DNA of 64,000 bases from Rhizophagus clarus. Lineage: Eukaryota > Glomeromycota > Glomeromycetes > Glomerales > Glomeraceae. The stretch is taken from assembly GCA_015698045.1 (NCBI GenBank), contig BLAL01000053.1, positions 932,501-996,500 of the forward strand, given 5' to 3'. Made by a program: the position numbers and the translations under genes. The notes under the pieces are model-generated. The model saw only the letters and a list, made by a program, of their open reading frames with translations. It searched no databases and was not told the origin of the DNA. This document shows, in pieces, positions 1 to 11,236 of the stretch; position 1 is the first letter of the stretch, and each line of letters starts with the position of its first letter.

Positions 1-3000
1 TTTCGCTTCAATACTCTTTAAGAAGAGTTGATATTTGTATTGTTGTACAAATATTTATTTATAATATTTTATGATTGCCATTATTCTTTTCAATAATTTA
101 AGCTTATGGAATTTTTGATAATAAAAAATATTGACTGTGACATAAAAGTAAAAGAAATAATTTTAAAAGATCCTCGTAATTTAATTTATGCTATTTCAGT
201 GAAATGCCATGTGATATAGAAACCCAATTTTCTGCACTATCAGTAGGAATGTCAGTTTTGCATTTGTAAAGTTTATTTCTTCACGATACAAAAACATCAT
301 TGTCATGCAGAGTGGTCGATTTTGCTAACAAAATATTTATTTCAAGGCCATATCAATAAAATATTTTTAAATTCAAGAATAACTAATATGGAGACTTCTC
401 TTATTAATAACAAATTATAATTAAACTGTATATAGTTAATTAATTAGCCTAAAGTCTTGAATCTAATTTGTAAATATTGTTTAGGATTTCCTCTGTGATT
501 ATAGCTGATATGAATAAGAAATATACCAAGTCTTGACATTATTTTGTTAATATATTTTTTTCACATTAATAAATTAAATATATTATTATTATTATTGCAT
601 ATTGATATAAAATAAAATGTGATATTAAATGTGTAGTAAGTTGATCATGATGTATTAAAAATATTACTCCTTATAAAGATACATTGTTTAAAATCAATGT
701 TGCTTACTACACATCTATTCCAAATTTTTGGTCCAGTAATAATTATTGATTTGATATGGACATTAAAAAATTTATAATAATAGTAAATATAATAAACTTA
801 TGCCAATATAATTTATAAATTGTTTCATATGTCATTATTTTTTTATCATCAATGAACTACAGAATCTACTAAAAATACATCAATAAACCTTAGAATCAGT
901 TCAATCAGTTCAAAGTAGTTTAAGTCATCATTTACTATTGACCCAGTCTTTATTTATTTGGGACTAAATTTAATGACGATTTATCCTCTGATTGTCTAAA
1001 GGCATGTTTTGGGCCTTGAGCAGTATATGTATCCATAACCACATCAGGAGTAATGTTGAATCGTCTATGATTTTTAATGAAAAATAAATGTGATGTTAAA
1101 GGAAAAAATATTCTATATATCATTTAAATATTTATTAATGATCATTAAAATTATTGATCAATTAACAGATCAACTGAGTTATTTAATGACTTTAATATCA
1201 ATCACCTCTAAAATCTAGATAGTATCGAGAAATCTGGCACTTATCCTTATATTTGTGAACTCTTTGTTGTGTCAGAAATGAACAACATTTAGTCCTTTTC
1301 TTAAACCCTTTTTGAATATAAAATTATTGAAATGCAAGATCCATATAACTATAATATTTTAAGAGCTTCTACTTTCAGTTTTTTTATTATTAGTATATAA
1401 ACTTGTTTGTATCATATGTTTATGTTTTAATTTTACCTAATATGAAGGCTATTGTAGTAAAATTTGTCAGGGTTGCTATCATTTAAAAAGAAATGTATTT
1501 CCAAAGAGCTGTATTATAACTGATTAGTATATAAAACTTTTTCTTTAGAAAGCAAATCTTAGAATTGTGGCTAATCACTGTTCAGCGCAAATGAAACTTT
1601 TCATTTTAATATTATTTAATATAGAAAAGGCCTCATCTATAATATATAAAATGTATGTATGAATATGATTAAGTTTGTTCCTTAATAATAAAAAATTAAA
1701 GATACCATTAGAATAATATATTGAGAATTCATTTAATTTTATGAATAGCTGGTCAATTCAAATTGTGCTTGTGATATGATAAAAGAACTTGATACTACAA
1801 TCCTACAGTTGAATAGAATAGTACTTTCTTTTAGGTCAAAAGCAATATGCCTCTACCAATTTATTAACCCATCTTGACAACAAGACTGTCAAATGGGGAC
1901 AATCGAGTGGTGATTTTTATATTCAAATCCTAAGAAAATAGGCCTTTAAAAGAAGTCAAGTAGTAGTAATACAGGTATTTCTGATTGAAATAATTACATC
2001 AAGTTCTATGTGTTTTGACGTACTAAAGTTTCTTTATCACACACTTATAAGGCATGAGATGAAGGCATTCACAAAGAAGTATGATCGTATAAATTGTGAA
2101 TTTATTAACTGAGATTTATTATGTTAATTTTCTAATTGTTTCTTTTTGATCAAAAAAAGATTTCCAACTGATTGAGAATGACTTTTCGACCTTATGTTAA
2201 TTTTGCCAATATATACTATGACAAATTGGCATAGAATATTTCTGTGGTGGAAAGCAAAATGCCATAACAGTAAACTCATATGTTTCAAATCTGGATTTGA
2301 ACATACATTTAATTATAGCTCCTCATGACTTTGATAATCAATGATTATAAGTTCCATATAGCCGCAAAAATAAACTACTAATAAACACTTTTTGATGATG
2401 CATTATTATACAATTGTCACAGTTTTTATCAAAGAAATTTATAGTTTAGTTAAATTTAATAATTATATTTAAAAGAGGGGGTTAATTTCGAATAAATAAA
2501 TAAATAATTCAGGAAAACCATTTATTGAGAGTTGTTGGTATTCCTGATCATATTTCTATTATTTTTGAGCATCTGAGTTGTCCTCAATTCGTAAACTTGT
2601 ATTCACTAAGTCCTATATTACTAAAATCTTTTCATATCTCTCCGTATAATACTATTTCCCCTGCTTTGAGGTCATCCTGTCATTTTTACTATCACTTTCC
2701 GCATTTTACATTTAACAAACTGAACTGTATTGCTAAATAATATAAAATATTAAATCTGTCTTTCAATGTCGATTTATGGTTAAACTATTATCCATAATGA
2801 AGAGAACTAGAATGTTGCTTAATCATCAACTATTTTGATTATTGTTTAAAGATTCTCATGGCTGAACTTTTGTGGTACTGATAATATTAAATTTTTTTTA
2901 GTAATAATTTATTTTTTTTTTTCTTTGTGAAAAAAGATTGTGTCAAATATATTTGAAAGTTGGTTACTGGGCTGAGTAAAAAAATAAACTTGATTATCAA

Positions 3001-5860
3001 CTAAGCCTGGCTTAGCTTTATTATTCAACCTTATTGTTTTCCAAGAGTAAAGCCATGTTTATTTGGCTAAGCCAGACAAGCCTTCTCTGATTATTACAAT
3101 AATAAAAATTTTTTATTCTATCTTCTTAATAGATCTTTATCATGAATATACACTTTTGGGACAGAAAATTTATTTATGTTATTCCTGAGTAAGAATAAAA
3201 ACTCATTGCTAATGCAGAAGTTTCATTGTACTTCTTGATCTTTAGTGCCTTTCATTCCAAACACTGTAATAATTACAGGCCTTTTAAGTAATCATCCAAT
3301 CAAACCAAAATTTATAAAATATTAAGTTATTCATCAAAATAACCATCACAACTAACTAAATTCAAACAATTTAAGCAATTTTGTATGTCGGTAATCTGGG
3401 TCGATACTATCTTTTCAGAATGATTTGATATCTGATTTGAAAGTTGAATGCTTCCTTTCTTTAATAAGAGTGACTTTTGGATGATATCATTGACATTATT
3501 ATAAATAGCGTACAAGGTTGAAGTTATTGTATTTTAACAAAAAAAAAAATTTAAAAAAATGATTAGGACGGTACTTATTTTTAAGCAGTATTTACAAATT
3601 GTGATAAAATTCCAACCTATATCACCTATATCGAAATTCTATATAATGTATAATTAACGATAAATTTTTTTCTTTAATTGTTGTCCCTATTTTTACATCA
3701 ATGATATATTTCATTGCCTCCTTGCATTTTATTCTTGATCTTATTTGGTATACTATGACGCTTATCTGTTATCTGTTATATAGTTATTTGGAAGCTATCC
3801 GGTCCCATTTACGTCTCGTTAGCATATTTTTTGATTATACAGTAAATCAACCGCGCCGAATATGATGTAATAACTGTGACTTAAGAATGAATAAAAAAAC
3901 GTTCTCGTAACACGAATTATTTTCGATCAAATTTTATAAATTGGACAAATAATAATATTAAGCCTATTTAATAAATTCAGAATTTATAGCAGCAGTATTT
4001 ATTGGATAGTGGATACCTTATAATAGATTTTATGACATTAGTTGTGCGATATGCTGGTAAGTACAGTCAGTATATAGAGCAATTTTGATTGATAGCATAA
4101 CATAAGGAATATTATTATATTAGAAAAGAAATTGTTCAAATAATCTACGAAATTTTAAATTATTTAAGAGATGTTATACCACAGTTTTCTAATTATATAT
4201 ATTTTTTATTTACTTGCTTAATACGTAATTATCATTGAAAAGTGCATTTACATTATTATCCGTAAGCGAAAAATTACATAATTATTATAGATTTATTAAA
4301 AATAATAGTAACATATGTTAAACGATAAGAATTATTATTTGTATTTAATTGCGATTATACTGCAACAAATTAACGAAAGGGATCAATACACGTTAGATAT
4401 GGCAAAATATTAAAATTTATTCTTATATTTGTATGACTGAAATTTATGATACATTGAAGATAGAAAAAATGAATCAAAGGATATTTTACTTTATTTAGCC
4501 TCTGTAATTCTACACCAAAGCTGCTAGTTCTGCTAGTTTTGATATAATTACTGTATGAAGTCGTGACATAATCATGGTAAATAAACATTAAGGTATAAGA
4601 TCCAAATTATCATTTAATTAAACGTAGTTTAAATGGATATTGTTTAATAATGGAATATTTAAACAAATGATAGTTTATTATGCATGAAATAAAAAAAGCG
4701 AATTATATAAGTAGATCACATAATTATAATCTTTCCAAATCAAAAAGAACAATATGAGTCAATATATCAAGCGTGAAATGTTCTGATAATCATTTAGTGA
4801 TTAAATCATTTTGAATTTACTGTATTTTGTCGTATAAATTGTAGAAAAATTAATAAATTTTTAATATGTATTTTACAAATGGATATAGTTACAGATTTTA
4901 TTTATTTAATAAGCAATTTTTTTTCATTATTTATTTAGCATGTGAATTGCTTAATGAGAGTCATTAAAAAGCTACTAATAGCGCAATAATTACGTTCGTA
5001 ATTAAATTTGTAAGGTTTTTCTCCTTCGCGCGTAAAACATTATGCGTTTCATTGACCTTATCGAAATTGGCTTCTCAATTAATAACTGAAGCATCGACTT
5101 TTGTTGACCTTTTAGCAAATATTAACAAAGAAATATTGGGCATGAGAACAGTTTACGTGATGATAAATGGTATAAGTATGTTAATTACTTAATTACTTAA
5201 CTTTCCTTTAAAGAGCCTCCCTCTCTTTCTTAAACCCGCTAAAATACTAATAATAAGTGATTTATCAATATAACGTATAATAATCGTTTGATCCATAATT
5301 ATTGTATCTTACAAGTATTTCATTTTGTCACGACATTTATTCCATGATCACATTTTAGCAGTTGAATCGGATAAAATAAGATTTCGCCAACTTATTGTTA
5401 TAAAAAAAAAAAAAGAGGAAAAAGATCAATAATAACAGATAAATGCTTATATGTCAGATAACCCAACTCATATTTACATCGAACTAATGTTTAAATTCTT
5501 CAAAAATATCATATATTGGATAAGGAATTTAAAATGATCCTCCTACAATTTGGATCACGGATATTATCTCTCTTGTCAACACACCGCAAGAGCGTAAGAT
5601 GCACTTTATCCAACGGTCTTCAAAGCGTTGGTCCACTTACAGATTCTATTTGTAATACCTATTAAGGTAATTATCAATAATATATATTTATATTCAATAT
5701 TTCAAAAGAATTTGATATAAAATAAAAAAAAAAAAAATTTTAATTTAATTTGTTAATATACTTCATGATAAGCCGAAGACCATAACCAACATCCGAAATA
5801 TGTATACAAATATGAATACTATCTAATTTCCTCAAAAAACTCTAATATAAAATGTGTATT
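1..5860. other. AT-rich intergenic DNA, no supportable gene
   Basis: Only short open frames (about 60-72 codons) of low-complexity composition occur here, none with recognisable domains, plausible splice structure or codon bias. Poly-A/T runs and TA-rich stretches dominate. A small inverted-repeat element (629-714) and a GGCTAAGCC-type palindrome pair (3007-3016 and 3066-3075) are the only structures I can point to. Confidence 0.6.
629..714. repeat. 86-bp MITE-like inverted repeat
   Basis: ATGTGTAGTAAG at 629-640 is matched by its exact reverse complement CTTACTACACAT at 703-714. The intervening 62 bp is AT-rich and non-coding. This is the shape of a very small non-autonomous terminal-inverted-repeat element, or of a hairpin. 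No clear target duplication is visible. Confidence 0.35.
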
Positions 5861-7456
5861 TTAATAAAATAATTTCAATAATTGACTTGATGGTATAATT
5901 CTAACATTTTGTTCTTTTAAAGAATCAATTATTTCAATTATTTCTGATTCCTCATTATTCAAATCAAATTCATCTTCAATTCCCAACACCTTTAAAGAAT
6001 TATGAACCTTTTGATAATTATCCAAACATATTAAATAACCTTCCCTCAAAGATTTATTATTAGGAATAATAAATTTTTCTATATTAGCTTTACAATTACT
6101 AGTAAAATATTCAAAGGATGATAAATCAATGAAAAAATCAAAAAATAAATGTTGAACAGTTACCAAATAATCGCTCAAAGTTTTAACCAATAAACTCACA
6201 CTAACTCTATAAGATCCAATTTGAATATTTAAAACTTTTAAATATTGTAGTTCACAAATAAGAGGAATGATTAAATCCAAATATTGTCCTGAAAAGATTT
6301 TAATATGTAAAAAGTTAACGTTTGGACAATGTTCTTTCACGGTCCTGATTGTCTCTAGAGTGACAATGTTTAAGGATAATTTGCGTAATGATTCACCGCC
6401 AAGGAATTTGATCATCGTATCTATTACATTTAATTTTATGTCACTACCATCAAATCTATCATAAAGATCATCAAGACCACTATGCCATAGTTTTAATTCT
6501 TTAAGTTGAAATTTATTATTAGACAACGATAAAGATTCACAATGTTGTGATACGAAGCCTTTACAATATATAAATTTAAGTCGTTCCAGACACTTTAAAT
6601 TTGATAAGAATGATAAATCAATATCTCGAAAATCCAAACATTCAAACAATAACTCTCTTAAAGTTTCGGATCGAAATTCTAATGCGTTTATAATTTTTTT
6701 GGCATTCTCTTCTATATTAACAATACATATTAACATTCTTTCTAAAGGTTGTAATTGAATAATATCTAAAAATGGCTTGACGAAAATGTTGTTTAATTTG
6801 AAAATCCATAAATCACAATTAATAATATTACGACAAAATGTAGGAATAATATTTAAAAAATCAATAGTATTTTGACATCCTATATTATTATTATGCCCTA
6901 AATCAATCTCCATATTCAAAGATCTTAAATCCGTAATTCCAGGATGAAAAGTTATAAAGGTGGAAACTTTTGGCAAGTCAATATAAGAATCACTTTGAGA
7001 TACGTTTAAATTGAATTTCTGTATATTTGAGCCTTGTCGCATAATCATATGATATATAACATCCATCAATTTTTGTACTCTATAATCCTGATGTTTGTCA
7101 ACATCATATCCTTCAGATGGATTAAGCCAAGTTATAATGTTTTGTTTAACAAAATCTTGATCGATCTTTCTCACGTACTTTCCATATTCGAACAAAGGTG
7201 GTTTATTTCTTGGAAAATCTATTTTATAAGGGATCAAGGAAGAAATTTCATCTTCATTAAGACAAATGAGTAAAGTATTTATTACTAATGGAAATTTAGG
7301 TTTTGCGTAAATAGGCCTAAAAGGTTCTTTCCAAATAATGGGAATAGAAAGTTTACAATAAAATCTATTTACGAATAAACATTTATATAATGACTTGTTA
7401 TCGAGAAAAGAGAGTATGTCATCAAAACATTCATCAGGTAATGAAGACAAAGGCAT
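5861..7456 (-). CDS. F-box / LRR-like protein
   Basis: Predicted 531-residue protein, probably the substrate-recognition subunit of an SCF-type ubiquitin ligase. An F-box lies at residues about 3-45: the LPDECFDDILSFL core is followed by the SLYKCLFVNRFYCKLSIPI and WKEPF signature typical of Rhizophagus F-box proteins. The remainder is an irregular array of hydrophobic-leucine segments (for example around residues 270-420) like degenerate LRRs, with no other domain. The ATG at 7456 is directly followed by the F-box and preceded by a poly-A/T run, so the start is convincing. It is a single exon without introns. The family is hugely expanded in this fungal lineage, and a second member lies at the far end of the window. 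The substrate is unknown. Confidence 0.85.
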   Translation of the reverse strand: MPLSSLPDECFDDILSFLDNKSLYKCLFVNRFYCKLSIPIIWKEPFRPIYAKPKFPLVINTLLICLNEDEISSLIPYKIDFPRNKPPLFEYGKYVRKIDQDFVKQNIITWLNPSEGYDVDKHQDYRVQKLMDVIYHMIMRQGSNIQKFNLNVSQSDSYIDLPKVSTFITFHPGITDLRSLNMEIDLGHNNNIGCQNTIDFLNIIPTFCRNIINCDLWIFKLNNIFVKPFLDIIQLQPLERMLICIVNIEENAKKIINALEFRSETLRELLFECLDFRDIDLSFLSNLKCLERLKFIYCKGFVSQHCESLSLSNNKFQLKELKLWHSGLDDLYDRFDGSDIKLNVIDTMIKFLGGESLRKLSLNIVTLETIRTVKEHCPNVNFLHIKIFSGQYLDLIIPLICELQYLKVLNIQIGSYRVSVSLLVKTLSDYLVTVQHLFFDFFIDLSSFEYFTSNCKANIEKFIIPNNKSLREGYLICLDNYQKVHNSLKVLGIEDEFDLNNEESEIIEIIDSLKEQNVRIIPSSQLLKLFY

Positions 7457-8211
7457 CTTTTTACTAAAAAAAGAAACCTTTTTTTTTTTTTTTTGTGGGA
7501 GTTTTTTTTTTTATTCGTTCCATTTTTGTACTATTTGGATCAAATGACCTGGCCGATCAACTAAATTCGCGTTACGCAAATACATTTGTTTCGAAATATT
7601 TACCGTCAATCTTTTTTAGGAAGTACTATCCCGGTAATTTTCTTAATTTGACCGGAATTACTTTTAACCGGCGTGATGCGCGAGTCATGATGACGAAATA
7701 ACTATCTAAATTACATGATGTCATTATGATATAATAATAATATAATAATAATGTTTAAGTGATCGCTGCGATAGTTTGACACTTTTAGCAAGGTCGTATT
7801 TCTAGGTTATTTTTATTTATGAAATTTAGATATATATTCTGTACAATACATATACAATTTCTTCGGCATCTCGGGCACATAACATTGAGCTTATAGAATC
7901 GCAAACACTATGAACACAATGTAATTTATTATCCGGATTGTGCTACGAAATTTTATTGCTATTTATGGTAAATTGTTATGTTCGTCGCAAAAGTGATAAC
8001 TGCATTCCTTCGCCGATCATTAATCTAGCGTTAACACTTATAACGACATGGTTTAAAGGTTATGAAAAACCTAGCCAAAAATATGAAGAACAATTTTTTT
8101 AAAACAATAAAATTTATGATGATATAATTGTTAGTGGAATATTTAAGGACGTTCACATTTTTTTCAATAAATTAATAAAATTCTTGCTAAATTTTATAAA
8201 AAAAAAAAAAA
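7457..8211. other. divergent intergenic region
   Basis: Separates the F-box gene (-) from the first helical-family gene (+), so it should hold both promoters. Near 7480 there is a long homopolymer T/A run just upstream of the F-box start, and a second A run directly precedes the ATG at 8212. No other structure is seen. Confidence 0.5.
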
Positions 8212-9087
8212 ATGGGAGCTTCACATAGTAGCGGTAACGATGAATTATTCAATAATTGTGATGCGCAAATCAGTATGATAGAATTTGGTAGAGGAATGCG
8301 AAAACTTATGATAAATTTTCAGAATTGTACCGAAAGACCTAGAAGATATAATGCTATATCCGATCATATTAGAGAAACTAGAAGACTTCGTAATATGTTT
8401 CGTGTATTAGTTAGAGATTCATTGGAATTCAACAGACGTCTATCAGATTATTCGCTTGATATTTCATTTTTCGTTAGATGTTTTAATAATCCTGATGATT
8501 ATTCTGACGATGATATTTTGGTATTATTGGATGGCCTTTTAGAAAGAGCTCGAGAGAACCTTGAATTGTCTAGAGAATTAAAAGGCAGAATAAGAAATGA
8601 AGATGGATCCGGAATTAACGACGTGTTATTCCAAATCCAAAATTCTTTGCCGGGTCGTGTTGACGAAATTAATGACGAAATTAGTGAAGAACTTAATAGG
8701 AGGAGATTGTCAGCATTAATTCCGAGGGGTAATAACTTAGTTAGCGCAGTTGTCAGATATACTATTGCTTTTTTCATTGATGTAAGACGTATATATCATA
8801 AACTGGATGATATAGTTACGATAAAAGACTTTGATGATAGTTTAACATCAATCATTCTTGGAGTTGGTAAGATTGAAAATTTTTGGGAAACGCAAACCGA
8901 AAGAATCGAATACCTTATTGGAAATCTCGGAACTGGTAGACACATTGAACGTCAACGAGTTGTTTTCAATCTTGAACAAAAATGGAAAAATGTAGAAAGA
9001 GAATGCCAAATTTATAATAGAGTGATGAATGATGTATTGAACAGAGATAGACTTAATCGCATTTCGGTAAAATCAATTTCTTATTAA
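8212..9087 (+). CDS. helical family protein, plus-strand paralogue with N-terminal MGxxxS
   Basis: 291 residues, first and most divergent member of the seven-copy family in this window. Architecture: helical N-terminal arm (residues about 15-165, including SLEFNRRLSDYSLDISFFVR and a DILVLLDGLLERAREN segment), a short hydrophobic stretch (about 178-195, around VSAVVRYTIAFFI), then a helical C-terminal arm with the family signature GVGKIENFWETQ, RIEYLIGNL, a basic ERQRVV block and LEQKWKNVEREC. It begins MGASHSSG, which fits the N-myristoylation pattern (Gly2, Ser6); the minus-strand paralogues start MSN/MTN instead, so this copy may be membrane-anchored. Function unknown. Helix-hydrophobic-helix organisation recalls alpha-pore-forming proteins of the HBL/ClyA type, but that is architecture only. 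Confidence 0.75.
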   Translation: MGASHSSGNDELFNNCDAQISMIEFGRGMRKLMINFQNCTERPRRYNAISDHIRETRRLRNMFRVLVRDSLEFNRRLSDYSLDISFFVRCFNNPDDYSDDDILVLLDGLLERARENLELSRELKGRIRNEDGSGINDVLFQIQNSLPGRVDEINDEISEELNRRRLSALIPRGNNLVSAVVRYTIAFFIDVRRIYHKLDDIVTIKDFDDSLTSIILGVGKIENFWETQTERIEYLIGNLGTGRHIERQRVVFNLEQKWKNVERECQIYNRVMNDVLNRDRLNRISVKSISY

Positions 9088-10193
9088 ACGTTCACTAAGC
9101 TTTTGAAAAATAAACTAATTATATTATACGTTATACGAATAAATTTAGTAAACGAATAATAACACGTGATTTTACCTCAAAAGGTACCTTCAGAAGAGAA
9201 GTAACTAATTATGCCGGCTTATTTATTTTAACTCTTAAAAAGTTTTAATTAAAATGGCAAATTTAGGATCCTATCGAAGTTTAATCTAGATTTAAGAATT
9301 ATGATATTTGCAGCTATCTTTTATAATACAATTATGATGTATCATTTATGTTTATTTTTTATACGGGTTCTTGAATTTTATATTTATATTTTTTTAGGAC
9401 GTGTTTAATAAAATATATTTGTGTTTCAATCTACAAATAAAGAAGTTTTAGTATTATTGATCAACATTTTCAGTTAATCTATGATTCTCTTGAGTTCGAT
9501 TTTATCTTCTTAACGTAATCAATTGCAATGACGTTGCGATTTTAATTTTGTCACTTTCGGTAAAATTTTATGTGATCGTTAGCACTTTTTTTTTGCTAAA
9601 AAATAAGAATATCATACAAATGGTTCACGTATCATTCAGCGCGTACCGTTAAGGTTTTGTTGTAATTATTGATTATTTGATTATTTTGTTACCCTCAAAA
9701 GAGAATTAATCTGTACGATTACAATCGAATCAATATATGAGGCAATTGATTTCGTTATGATTTCTTATAAAATTTTAAATTAGTACAATCTACCGCTAAC
9801 TGATAATTAAACGGTTTCAATTTTAAGTATTATGAGACACGTCATGCATGGACCGAGTCGGAGTTAAATCCTATTAATACAGTACGTAAATTATCAACCA
9901 GTTTCTCCTTTAGAAGCGTAAATTATGTTACTATGTAACTAATTACTTTTCATTTTGTACTTTATTGATAAATAAATTCTTTACATACAAAATTTTCATT
10001 TATTATACAAAATGTCGTGAAAAAAACTTCTCGAATAACATAAAATAATCATTACTATCCCTTAATTTATGTAAAAGCAAATAAAATAACAAATTTTTGC
10101 AATAATTATTGAATATTAGGAATTATTTTAAGATATTGTGAATACTCTCTATATTTCACTTGTATAATTTTTATTAACCAATCTTGAGAATAC
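9088..10193. other. convergent intergenic region
   Basis: 3' flanks of two convergent paralogues. AT-rich; contains CTTTATTGATAAATAAATT near 9960, which recurs about the same distance beyond the stops of the other paralogues (near 13797, 16528 and 19200), so it belongs to the duplicated gene unit. It may mark the 3' processing region. Confidence 0.4.
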
Positions 10194-11132
10194 TTATAAT
10201 CTTTCATTTATGCATATCTCATTCATCTCTTTGTAATAACTTCTACATTCATTTTTTACATTTCTCCATTTATGTTTAAGAAGGTAGACAATTCGATCTC
10301 GTTGAATATCTTCACCTTCTTTGAAATCCCCGAGATTTTCAATAATTTCTTCGATGTACACGATTTGCGTTCCCCAAAATGTTTTGATATTACCAATCCC
10401 AGAACTAATTGTTTCCAAACTTTTTCCAAAGAGATTTATCATATCCAATTCCTTTCGTCTATTATTCAGTTGAGTATTAATTTTTTGCTTCTTCTCCTCT
10501 AACCATTTTTCCGCTTTCCTCACAGCTTCTTTAAATACTTTCATTTTAGTAAATTCAGCCAAATTTGTTATCACAAAAAAATAGATAATAAAAGATGTAT
10601 CACCTTTATATGTTGTTAATGCGTTCTCATCTGAAGCAATCTCGTTTTTGGAATCTTGTAAAGACTTTTCTATTTTTTTTAATTCATTCATGATTCCTCC
10701 ACCAAATATGCTATCGAGTAGTTTTTTTATAATTCCACCGTCTTCGTTATCATTAAATAATCTTTTTTCTAATTCTTTAGCTGATATATGATTCTTTTTA
10801 GAATCTTTTAAAAGGCCATCCAATAATACTGAAATTTCTTTATCAGAATGATTTTTATCGTTAAACCGTTTAGTAAAATATCTAACTTTAAGCGAATAAT
10901 TTAATAAATGATTACTAAATTTCAATGAATCTTCAACAAATTTAAGAAAAATTTTATAAAGTTTTTCAACCTCCTCTTTGTGTCCAATGGAATGTTTAAT
11001 TTCGATTTCTTCTATACAATATTTAAACTCTCTCATTACCATTTTAATTTTTTCGCTATCTAACATACGAATAATTTCTGTATCATTTTCACTTGACAAT
11101 TCAGATTGAGTTTCATCGTCGCTATTAGACAT
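10194..11132 (-). CDS. helical family protein, paralogue 2
   Basis: 312 residues from the ATG at 11132 (MSNSDDETQSE). The frame extends about 16 codons further upstream, but without an ATG, and the paralogues all start at this MSN/MTN position. An acidic N-terminus is followed by the conserved KFVEDSLKFSNHLLNYSLKVR block, an ISVLLDGLLKDSKKNH segment, an Ile/Phe-rich hydrophobic segment near residues 180-200 (FIIYFFVITNLAEF), and the C-terminal GIGNIKTFWGTQ, IEEIIENLG, IQRDRIV and HKWRNVKNEC signature. Strongly helical and charged, with no signal peptide. Function not recognised. It shares the upstream block described at 11184-11236. Confidence 0.75.
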   Translation of the reverse strand: MSNSDDETQSELSSENDTEIIRMLDSEKIKMVMREFKYCIEEIEIKHSIGHKEEVEKLYKIFLKFVEDSLKFSNHLLNYSLKVRYFTKRFNDKNHSDKEISVLLDGLLKDSKKNHISAKELEKRLFNDNEDGGIIKKLLDSIFGGGIMNELKKIEKSLQDSKNEIASDENALTTYKGDTSFIIYFFVITNLAEFTKMKVFKEAVRKAEKWLEEKKQKINTQLNNRRKELDMINLFGKSLETISSGIGNIKTFWGTQIVYIEEIIENLGDFKEGEDIQRDRIVYLLKHKWRNVKNECRSYYKEMNEICINERL

Positions 11133-11183
11133 TTTGCTTTGCTTTTTCTCTTCGTAAAAAAGAGAGAGTGAAATACTCACTGT

Positions 11184-11236
11184 ACATGCAATATGAAATC
11201 ATTTTTAAATTTGTGTAGCGCATAATCGTGGCACCG
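11184..11236 (-). promoter_or_regulatory. conserved upstream block of the helical family
   Basis: The block ATATGAAATCATTTT, GTGTA, then CATAATCGTGGCACCG lies about 55-105 bp upstream of the start. Near-identical blocks sit upstream of the paralogues at 15128, 17766, 20435, 23413 and 25813. Conservation in non-coding DNA where the surroundings diverge suggests a promoter element, though recent common descent is an alternative. Confidence 0.45.

Noticed and set aside
2525-2740. Open frame of 71 codons near the left end
   Set aside because: Low-complexity, no domain and no ATG-context or splice support.
3007-3075. Palindrome pair CTGGCTTAGC / GCTAAGCCAG
   Set aside because: A possible hairpin or MITE core, but there are no ends or duplications and the flanks are uninformative.
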